A DNA stretch of 64,000 bases, taken from contig LSYV01000003.1 of assembly GCA_001584585.1 (NCBI GenBank), forward strand, positions 2,040,128 to 2,104,127. Reading direction: 5' to 3'. Both the position numbers and the translations under genes were made by a program. This DNA comes from Gonium pectorale (Eukaryota > Chlorophyta > Chlorophyceae > Chlamydomonadales > Volvocaceae). The notes beneath the pieces were generated by a model. The model worked only from the letters and a program-made list of their open reading frames with translations, was not told the DNA's origin and searched no databases. Of the stretch, positions 55,801 through 64,000 are shown in pieces. Position 1 is the stretch's first letter. The number at the start of each line of letters is the position of its first letter.

Positions 55801-56727
55801 GAGCAGGTCCAGGGGATGGCCGCAAACCTCACAGGCGCAGTCAGCCCCAGCACTGCGCTCTCGCCAACGGTCCTCGCCGCGGCCGTGGCTGCGCGCGCAC
55901 AGGCTGGGCAGCAGCCCAGCTCCAGCGGGCCCGGGCCCGTCTCTGAAAATCACCGCAGGCTCATGGCAAGCACCTCGCAGCTGGCTCTTGCAGCAGCCAG
56001 TGCGGCATCATCGCCCCTCGCGCACCGCACTCATGCCGGGCACTTTGCAGTGCCCTGCTCGCCGATCCGAATGGCTACCCACGGTGCTGCCCGGCTTGAG
56101 GCGGGTTCTGCCGAATTGCAGCAGAGGACCATCGCCACATTCGGTGTCGCTTCTCCCGCGGATGCAAAGCTCCCTCACGAGGAGGTTGGGCTCCCTCCGC
56201 AGCCAGGAGCAGCTCCCTGCGGTATAGGAAGCCCATCTGCAGTCTCACCGTCGGTCCAGGTCGGCCCGCTGGCACCTGGCTTCGCCCTAGAAGCGGGGGC
56301 GTCACCCCTCAACAAGCCCTCTGTGCCGCTGCAGCTGCCGGTCTCTGCTGCCTCCCCCTTGTTGCCGGCTGCTGCCTGGTATGCTGGTGAGCCGCACGTG
56401 ATGGACCCTGCCCACGTCGTCTTGGGTCCGCAGCTGCTGCCGGTGACCTCGCATGCTCTCCTGGCGCCAAGCATGGATATTCAGCGCCTGGCGGCCGTAG
56501 CGGCGTTACATCAGGGGCAGCAGCAGCAGGCTCATGTTGCACCCCAACGGGTGGCACAAGCGGCACTCATTACCGCCATGGCGCCGGGACATCTCAAGGG
56601 CAGCGCATGCGCCGGTATGGTCACCGGCGGATGGACGACTGCGGCTGCGCCTTCGGTGTCGCGGCAGGTGCCAGCAGGGCCCGTTAAGAAGGAGCCGCCT
56701 GCGTGCCTCTTCTGCTCGGTGCAGTGA
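49900..56727 (+). CDS. Ankyrin-repeat protein with long coiled-coil region
   Basis: The family is clear only at the N-terminus. Fifteen exons join in phase to 1031 residues: 49900-49953, 50013-50057, 50204-50338, 51587-51658, 51750-51848, 52093-52587, 52773-52973, 53279-53376, 53563-53779, 53995-54154, 54247-54414, 54640-54788, 55057-55205, 55410-55515, 55780-56727. Residues 1-150 form about four ankyrin repeats (AGATPLHVATALGLAPAVEL, GNVPLHLAAEQGSLECVSEL, DGQTPLFLAVRNGHNAIASK, SGNTPLEIVSPDNEELLQLL), which serve for protein binding. A Ser/Pro/Ala/Gly-rich linker follows (about 155-270). From about 275 to 740 come heptad-like Gln/Glu/Leu-rich segments that look like broken coiled coils (LESSEQVEKALEVVTSHTQQ, LKLQAEVTGLKAQLEMLS, MAELRQQQEATARQVAELLQ, REWQRAFSDMQARYQEQTGE, EEKVFNRLTKLETG). 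The last 280 residues are Ala/Pro-rich and end KKEPPACLFCSVQ. No enzyme domain was seen, so a scaffold role is an inference. Intron 3 (50339-51586) holds two family C repeats. Confidence 0.85.
50520..50720 (+). repeat. Dispersed repeat family C, copy in ankyrin gene intron
   Basis: It begins near GGGAGACATGCACCAGCCCG and runs through GCATAGGGTCACCCCAGAGA, GGGCCGCATCGGCGGCTACG and ATGCAGGGACATCACCCCTT. It matches 51245-51440 in the same orientation with scattered differences. Both copies are in intron 3 of the ankyrin gene. Confidence 0.8.
51245..51440 (+). repeat. Dispersed repeat family C, second copy in the same intron
   Basis: It repeats the 50520-50720 unit about 720 bases downstream. 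The frame RVTPESILGRIGGYGGGRRR continues as TEMQGHHPFDYLWNWVLQ before a stop, which reads like a piece of a real protein. Confidence 0.8.
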
Positions 56728-57614
56728 AAGGTAGCTGGCCTGATCAGGAGCGGCTGCTTGCACTGTTAGGGGTGCAGCTGTGCACGTTACCGATAATCTT
56801 GGACAAGTTCTTAGTGATCATCCGCAGTAGGGTTTTCGCGAGGATCTGTGCTGCAAACTTTATTCTTTGCTCGTCTCGCACGTGGCCATATGGGAGGACC
56901 GTCGCGGACCAGCAGTGAGACTCCCTCGGACTGACACGCTGAGTCCTTCATCTGGCAGGCATCCATCCGGAGGGTTACGCTCATGTACAGATCGCCTTTC
57001 ATCTAGTGCGGCTACCGTTCGCGCTGCCCTTGATTTGGGGCCTAGCTCCTGTTTCCGTGGGCTGGATGTGGTCTGCGTGTATCTTCTGTCACCAGGTTTC
57101 GGGGAACGTGTATAGCGAGGGACGTGTATCCCGCTACAATATAAGCCAAATCCCGGGCCGGCCCAGCACCTCAAGAGGCCTTTTGGCACCGCTGTTACAA
57201 CGTGGCTCTTTTCTGCTGCTTTAGGCAGCGCGCCACGGGACGCTTGATCCACACGCACTCACACCCACGTGTGGTGGCTTGCGGATGCATCCGCGTTAAG
57301 GAAGTCAGCCACTACAAGACACGGCGGTCACGGTCATAGGCTCTTGCCACGTCTGGCAGTCTTGACCTGATGGGAAGGAAGGTCCCTCCACCCCACCATA
57401 TAGTTGACCTCAAAACAGCTGAAACCCAGGGAACACGGTCACAATTCTAAACCCCACACGGTCTTTTTGCTCCGGAACCAGAATACATCTCTCACCAGAA
57501 TACCAGAGTCCAAGCTGATTGCAAGCAGACGATGCTCTTTACACTGTAGCAGCTACACGTTTATCGCAGCGTCGGTCCTTGGGCGGGAGAACCCTACTTG
57601 TCGTCAGGAGAACC
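56728..57614. other. Intergenic region between ankyrin and F-box genes
   Basis: Nothing recognisable is seen here. It should include the ankyrin gene 3' end and the F-box gene promoter. Confidence 0.5.
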
Positions 57615-60512
57615 ATGTTCCTAGAATGCTCCAGGCCTCATGTGCCAGATGACGTGCTGGTTTCGATATTTGGACTTCTTGATTCACACGAACGGTCCGT
57701 CCCGTCCCTCCGACTCCATCGCCCCGGCTTGGCTTGACCGTGCACTCTGGCTCTATGCATGCCCTTGTAGGCGCGTGGTACTGCCGCTAGTTTCGAGACT
57801 CTGGCTGCAGGCGTGCTCGGGCCCCGGCTCGTTCGAGCTCTGGACTGACGTGGACGTCCGGGACACTGCCCCCAGGAACGGCACAAAAAGCTCCATCACT
57901 GCACGCAATGCAGTAGCCGAGGCTATGACCCTGGCGTGTGTCGCCTGGCTGTCAGCCCGGCGCAGCAGCCTTAGCGTGCTGCGCGTTTACATGGGCGCGC
58001 ACCCGGCCAGGCAGGGCACGCTGGTGGCACCCTGGGTGCACGCTTTTGGCCTCGCACTCTTCACGGTTGGACACTCTTCCGCGCTCTCCCGCCTTGATCT
58101 GTACGGCCCCGTCGCCAGCTCATCTGCACTCAGCGCCCAGGCCGAGTCTGCCGCCCCCGAGGCTGCAGCTGCCGTCGTCGGTGCGGCCTTCTCCCTCCCT
58201 TCCCTGATGACCCTGCACATCTATGATCTGCCATGGGCCGACAGCCTCCGCCTCCTCCCTTCCGCATGCATGCCCAGCATATCTCCCTCTCCCGGCAACG
58301 GGCTCCTCTCCAACCTACGCGAGCTGGTTATCAACGCATCCTTTTACCGCTCCACAACTGACGGGGGTGGCGGAACCGACCCACTCAGCGGCAGCGAGGC
58401 AGCTGAAGCGTGGGAGTCGCTGGGCCGGCTGCTGGCAACTAGGTGCCCGCAGCTGGAGCGGCTGGACCTGGCCTACACCCACGCCATTACGTACGTGGAC
58501 CCCGCCCGGGGCGCGACCACCGCGCCCTGGCCGCCGCTGCTGCAGCTGCGTGAGCTGGTGCTGGCTCACGACCTCGCGGTGCAGCCGCCGCCATTGTTGG
58601 CGCGGCACACGTCGGCGCCACAGCCGACGGCCTCGTCGCCCGTATCGGCGTCAGTCGCGTCCACGCCGCCCGGAGCAGGAGAGGGAAGTACGTCCGGGTC
58701 TGCCGCGGCAGTCGGCGCGCAGTCGCACGCAGCCGCAGGCAGCTCGGGTGGGACGCCGAAGGCGGCCTGCAGCACCGCAGCGGCAGGGCGCGCGACGGGT
58801 GCCGTCAACAGCCAGGTCCCGGAGCAGGCTTTCGCTGCAGCACCATTACAGGAGCTCAGCGCGGGAGGAGGAGGCGCTGCCTCTGGCAGCGCCGCGGTTG
58901 CCAGTGCAGCCACCCAAGGCGGCCCGGGCCTGGGGTCCTTCTGCTTCAGCGAGCTGAACGAGGAGGAGAAGGAGGTCGAGGAGGAGGAGGAGGCCGAGGA
59001 GGAGGCTGGCGAGGTAGCGTTCGGCCCGCCGTCGCTTACGGTGGACGCGGCCCACGCATCCGTAGAACTGCTGACTTGGCTGCCCAGCTGCTCCGCGGTA
59101 AGGTCTTGGTACATAACCCTACGAATTCCCCTCAGCAGTGAGCAGTGCCTTTGTCTATGCCATTCTTCGCGTCAGGGAAGGGAGAACTCGGATTCCGGGA
59201 CAGACCTGGCGTAACGGCTTTAGTGATGGCCATGGCTAGCCCGTCTCTGCTCGTGACATGCGTGACATGCCTGACATCGCTCACGGCACCCCATCTACCG
59301 CTTCCATATCCGAGCGAACAGGGCGCGAACGAGGGGCCGGTCGATGACAGAAGCAGAAGCCCATGAAGTCATTAAACGGAATACGCCGCCAATGCTCAAA
59401 CCACTGAAGTTGCTGCCATTCTTGCGCAGGTTACCTCGCTGGACCTGCGCCGCTGCGGCCTGGAGGCGGTCCCGCTGGCCGTCACGCACCTGCCTGCGCT
59501 TGCCCGTCTGGACCTGCAGGTGGGAGCGACCGTTCACGATGGGGAAGGGGTGCGTTAGCTAGCGGTTTGTATTACCAACCCTCGCTCGTCCCAGAGGCTC
59601 GATTGTTTTGCCTAGCCCGACGGCGCGCTCACGGGCGTGCTCGCATGCGATGGAGTTTGCTGTATTCGGCACAGACGGCACAATCTTGAAGGCGTAAGCA
59701 CATGGATGGCTGAAACGAACCAGCAGTATGCTGCAGCCGGCAAGAACCAGGGTCCAGCTGTATGCGATAGGTGGGCGGCAGAGCAACGTTTGATTCGTGG
59801 TCATGCAGTGGCAGTCGCCAAAAGAGCCCATCGGTTTCATTCCTGTCATGAAGTATGGCCGAGCCTATAAGCAAAGTCAATATGTGCTTTGGGCCACCTA
59901 CAGCAAGTACATTACCAACTTCCCATGCAAGACAAAGTGCGTGCGTACATGACTTAAAACATGGAACCTTTGGCGATACACCGAGCTGCAGGGGAACCCC
60001 CTGGCCAGCATGCGGCTGCCGGGACCGCTCCCATGCCTGACGCGGCTGCGCTTCAGCCTGGACCCCTGCTACGACTTGTTGTACGACATGACGGTCGCCA
60101 TAAATGGGGAGGTTGCGGCCGCTGAGGAGTTTTGGACAGTGGAGCTGCCGGCGCCGCTCCTCGAGGAGCTTGAGGTGGGGCCGGGTTGTTCAAGGCATAT
60201 GGTGCGCGGATGCCGCAGCATAGAGGGCAGAAAGTGCGGGTTTCAGGTTTGCAGCTTTGAGGCCTGTAGCCACCGGATTGCAGAAATGCAGCTCAATCAA
60301 GTGAACCCTCTCCTGTAACAGAGTAACAAGCTTCCTGGCATGCTGCGCTTTGCGTTGGCAGATGGCGTCTGGCCTCAAGCCCATGTAATCGGCTGCCGTG
60401 CTCGCAGGTGGACAGCTCGAGCGAGCGCGCCTTGGGGCTTCTCCGCGAGGCGGCTTCCGGCTTGTCGCACGTCCGCCAGCTGACTCTGGTCAGCACGGAT
60501 GCCCTGGCCTAG
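57615..60512 (+). CDS. F-box protein with leucine-rich repeat-like segments
   Basis: This looks like an F-box/LRR substrate receptor of an SCF ubiquitin ligase. The exons are 57615-57694, 57771-59097, 59430-59519, 59992-60174 and 60408-60512; all join in phase to 594 residues. The F-box is at about 8-45: RPHVPDDVLVSIFGLLDSHE, then RRVVLPLVSRLWLQA after the first intron, which falls inside the domain. LRR-like segments follow: SSLSVLRVYMG, SALSRLDLYGP, LPSLMTLHIYDLP, LLSNLRELVINA, CPQLERLDLAYT, LLQLRELVLAHD, and in later exons VTSLDLRRCGLEAVPLAV, LPALARLDLQGNPLAS and LPCLTRLRFSL. Between residues about 345 and 450 a long Ala/Ser/Gly-rich insert ends in an acidic run (EEEKEVEEEEEAEEEAGE, about 426-446), which splits the LRR region. 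The protein ends HVRQLTLVSTDALA. The substrate is unknown. Confidence 0.83.
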
Positions 60513-63500
60513 GTGTGAGGCCTCGCTGGCCTGCTAGGCTTGTGGCTAAGAAGCGCTGGCAGCCGGCCGGCATGGGTAGAATTCCTTCATGTTCATTCTT
60601 TTCCTGTCGTAGCCGATGGTTTTTGATGCATGGTGTTGCAGGTAGGGCTGGCTGATGAAAGCCAGCGCCATCCTGGCCGCGGTGTCTGTAAGACCGTATC
60701 ACGTTCCAATTGTTGTACCAAGACGTAGGCGCTGCAGGAGACGTACTGGTAGCGGTACAAGCGCACTCCACAGCGTATGTACTCTATTCCAATATTATTG
60801 TGCGATAGCGGCAGGGCCTTTTTTGAGCGGAGGGTCAGAGAGCTGTTGTGCATAGGCTGATTCATGAGCTCTGTGTGGTGCAAGGGACTGGCCGATTCAG
60901 TCGCGGTTATGTTCGGTGTGTGAGTGACTTTTGGCGAATTGCCGATGATGGCGCATGGGGGTCGCTAACAACGGGTATTGGCTTGGTTCTGCGGTGATAG
61001 ATAGTTACCTGCATGATTGCGCATACACCACGGTGGGTCCTGCCGTGCAGTTCTGCACTGAGTGCGTCGCATACCTGTAGGAATTAAAGGCACCAGACTT
61101 GGTTAGACGCCTGGTCCGTGCGCTGCCGTGTTCACAGAGGCAACATCAAATGAGAACTCCTAATGGCGTCGGTGGTGCCCATGCAGATGCGGCCGTGCTA
61201 GTTGCGGCAGCAGTAGGAGCAGGGCTGACCCACGGGTCATATCGGTGCCTGGCGGGAGAGCATGTCGTGCTGCTGAGTGCGGAGAGAGGGAACGCGTTTG
61301 GATGGAGATAAAGGCGAGGACTCCCCCACGTACTGCGCACAGATGAGCCGGCGATGTATGGTATTGTTGCCGCGCATGCGCCCGACTCGAAGCGACCGGG
61401 GCATGGAGATTACCGTAGCATGGTTTCCATCCGCCCTCCTCTACGCGCTCGGCCCAGCTGCACGTGAGGACCCGAGTACTAGTCGCGGACCCCAATGGGC
61501 TCTGTGTCTCAACGTGATGGCCGTGCAATGCCTTGGTTCAAACGGCTGTTGGTTGCCATTCCGTGGGGAATTGGGGAGATTTTTGCATGCAAAGTATTCG
61601 TGAGGACCGTGGCGGTGCCGTACGCCACGGATGTCATGTATGCCGTCGACTGCTTGCTCGGGCAGCCCGCCTAGGGCATTCGCACATGCTGATAGAGGCG
61701 CCTTGAGAGCGGGTTCAACATCAGGATCGCCATCCTCGCTGACACGCGCCTGATCAACAGTCGCAGGCTGCCCGCTGAGTTTGTTGGTTGGGAATGGGAT
61801 GGGTGGTGGAAATGGAGGTGGTTTTGACTCGTGCGCCCCCGCGTGTACGCCCAGGCTTTGATTGTAGTGTAGTTCTTTTGGGTCGGACACTAGGTGGCTT
61901 GCCTTGGCGGTTTAAGGTGGGGCAGCGGGTTGGGGCTTGCGGCTTGTTTAGGGGCGAGAGGGATTCCGGTGCCCCCCTTTTTCGTCCTTGCCTGTTTCTC
62001 GTCGGTCCTCACGTTGGCCTCGTCTCTCCTTGGTTTGTCGTCCTTGCCATCCTGTTCTAAGGTCTTCAGGTTTAGTTTCGCGCGCCTCTGGTGTTGAGTT
62101 GACTGCCGTTGTGCGCTGGGTCCGGGAAGGAATTCAGTTTTATAACATACGAGGGCTGGTTGTCTCTCCGTTGTCTTTGCCCATCCTCGCCGCTCCTCTC
62201 TGTAACCCTCCCCGCAGAAAGAAAATCCCGTCTCGTCCAGGGTGTCGGTAAGTCTTTTTCATGGTTTCGGCGCCCGTGTGCCATGTCGACCTGTCAGCAT
62301 TCTCCTGGTTCTTCAGCCGGTAACAACCACTGTCGAGAGGTGTGCGCATGGACGGGGAGGACCGGCGTGGCGACCAGCAGGAAGGCGGTCCTGGGGTGCC
62401 GGCTCTCCTGGCCCCTGGCGACGTTCGCGGCGACCGAGGGATGGGCACGGTCAGGTTGTTGTCAGCACGTGTTGGGAGGATTGTGCTGGTCGAGGGAGTC
62501 CGGCTGTCCGGGTAAGTAGTGAGCACAAGGCCACGGGTGACTTTTCCTTGATTCGCAGGCTACCTTCCGCAGCCTCCTCTCCAGTGACGTTCTAAAATAT
62601 AGCCATGCAGCCTTCCTTGCTTATCACGATGCCTCTGGCTGAGCAGGTTGACAGGGTACGACCCACGGGGCGGTTGCGGCACGCTCGGACGGCAACGCAG
62701 CTTGTAACGATTGGTGAGGATGGAACATTTTAGAAGCCAGTTTCGCCTTGATGAAGCAGGACAGGAACGGGACTAACAAGCACAGTTTTCTGACCCGCGG
62801 GTCTGCCGGCGAATCCCCTTCAAAGGACTGGGTTGGGGGCAGTCGCGAGACTGCAGAGAGGCCCCATGCGAAGGAGGCGGATGGGCACCAGCAGTGATAA
62901 CGTGTAATGAGAGCCATCGTGCTCCTTCTGCAAAACAGTAGTATTTAGCGCCTGCCTGTTCTTCCAGGGGCTCTGCGTGGGCGAGGGCACTGAGAGGCTG
63001 TAGTGGCGCGGTAGTCGGAGGGTCTGGGTGATCCAGACGGTGATACCAGTATGGTCCGTGAGCCAGGTCGTGGGTTAGAAAGTCAACGCATGGCACTACA
63101 TGGCAGCGGAAGGATACCTGCAGAGGCACAATCTGTGTGACTGTGGCAAAGCCACTGACAAAGCGTCAACCTGCATCCATGCAGCGACTTGCATACAGAT
63201 ACAGATTACAGGCTCCCCAGAGGGGCTGCAGGGTAAAGGCTGCCTTCCCCGTTTCTGGTTCTCTTTTTTAGGCCACACGAGCCGGTTGGCTCCCGAATAG
63301 CAGAGTGTGTGAAACACCAGTGGAGCCCGTATAGAGCCTTAGTCAAACGTGTTAGAACCTACGAGTAACCTGTCACCCAGATAAGTCTGATCCTGTCTGA
63401 TTCGTTGACAGAGGGTGTCAACCAAAACCGGATTTCCGCTTTGGTTGGTCACGGGGATGCTGCCCATGGGCTAACCAAAACAGGACCGGTATCCACACAG

Positions 63501-64000
63501 CACCGCAAACAAAAAAAGCGTGTCGACCTTGTGGCGGAGTTGGGGTTAAACAAGGCCACTGACCATAAGCGTCAAGCAGCGATCCGAACCACGGGAGATC
63601 CCCTGATCCGAACAAGTGGTAACTGCATTGCGGACGTCGCGTGGGCTTAAGGTGCACTCTTTCCTTGGTAGGATCTTGGAATAAAGTATCAGGCGCATCG
63701 TGCCATGTGACTGGAACCTGCGCTTGGGGACGCAGCAGCCCGCGGGGCGACTGCCGATGGTGCCGATGGTGGGTACGCACCCAACGTCGCACTCCGTACA
63801 AAAACCGAATTACCATCAATGATCTGCAAGTCGCTTTTCGTGCTGGCTTCAACCGGCTTGCGCGATGTAGTCGGTGGAATATGGACGGTGGACTGTCGAT
63901 AGAAGGCTGCGAGCCGCACCAATCCGTGCGCCGCACCCCGGCTGCCGGGCCCTGGCCCCCACGCACGAGGGTGGCTTCAAACCTGCGCGTGTGCGGTGGG
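60513..64000. other. Intergenic or unresolved region at the window end
   Basis: No gene of a known family was recognised. A T/C-rich stretch lies at about 61960-62240, and family B at about 63180-63330. On the minus strand at about 63689-63922 there is a protein-like piece (LQIIDGNSVFVRSATLGAYP) that might be an exon of a gene running out of the window, but I cannot support a model. Confidence 0.45.
63180..63330 (-). repeat. Repeat family B fused to a family A end
   Basis: On the minus strand this reads GTGTTTCACACACTCTGCTA, GGGAGCCAACCGGCTCGTGT, GGCCTAAAAAAGAGAACCAG, AAACGGGGAAGGCAGCC, then CCCCTCTGGGGAGCCTGTAA. The middle AAAAAGAGAACCAGAAACGG block is the start of family A as seen at 15213 and 41815, inserted between the two halves of family B as seen at 21148-21265. 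Confidence 0.7.

Noticed and set aside
63405..63966. Overlapping open frames on both strands near the window end
   Set aside because: No domain was recognised and the frames overlap each other. The minus-strand piece near 63689-63922 looks slightly protein-like but cannot be joined to any model.
1..64000. CRISPR arrays, bacterial operons, rRNA or tRNA genes
   Set aside because: No regularly spaced direct repeats with unique spacers, no rRNA blocks and no convincing tRNA cloverleaf were seen. The gene structure is eukaryotic.

Overview
The window looks like nuclear DNA of a green alga, most likely of the Chlamydomonadales. It is GC-rich. Every recognisable gene is cut by many short GT-AG introns. 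Two products have chloroplast transit-like N-termini, and the family set (cpSecY, plant-type UCK-UPRT fusion, ITPK, ARIADNE ligase, tropinone-reductase-like SDR) is that of the green lineage. I assigned the lineage from protein families and gene style, not from a database search.

I could rebuild eight genes with consistent splice phases from end to end: ITPK (+, 726-2816, 5 exons); chloroplast SecY (-, 4234-7857, 5 exons); uridine kinase-UPRT (-, 8722-13085, 9 exons); tropinone-reductase-like SDR (+, 21831-25608, 9 exons); a plastid-targeted LEA-like protein (+, 30698-32185, 4 exons); ribosomal protein eS26 (+, 40021-40520, 2 exons); ARIADNE-type RBR E3 ligase (+, 42432-47160, 15 exons); and an ankyrin-repeat/coiled-coil protein (+, 49900-56727, 15 exons). 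An F-box/leucine-rich protein (+, 57615-60512, 5 exons) also splices cleanly. Less certain are a large Ala/Gly-rich LEA-like gene (+, about 27861-29814, 5' end unresolved), a BACK-domain gene lacking a visible BTB domain (-, 33022-34556), and an unrecognised Met/Pro/Ala-rich protein (-, 17885-18688).

Layout: 1-13.1 kb is gene-dense (ITPK convergent with SecY; SecY and UCK-UPRT head-to-tail on the minus strand). 13.1-21.8 kb is repeat-rich, holds a 20-base gap and one unrecognised gene. 21.8-32.2 kb carries the SDR and the two LEA-like genes. 33-40 kb has the BACK gene, GGATTG-rich arrays and a 409-base gap whose two edges carry the same 304-bp sequence. 40-60.5 kb has eS26, the RBR ligase, the ankyrin protein and the F-box protein. 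60.5-64 kb is mostly non-coding with repeats.

There is no operon logic. The genes are ordinary, independent nuclear genes: inositol phosphate signalling, thylakoid protein insertion, pyrimidine salvage, ubiquitin ligation (RBR, F-box and possibly BACK), stress protection and translation. I found no clear new multi-gene system. The most unusual points are an eS26 without its zinc-binding cysteines, the 1031-residue ankyrin/coiled-coil protein, an interspersed mosaic repeat family with at least a dozen copies, and a second repeat that keeps a protein-like peptide in separate copies.
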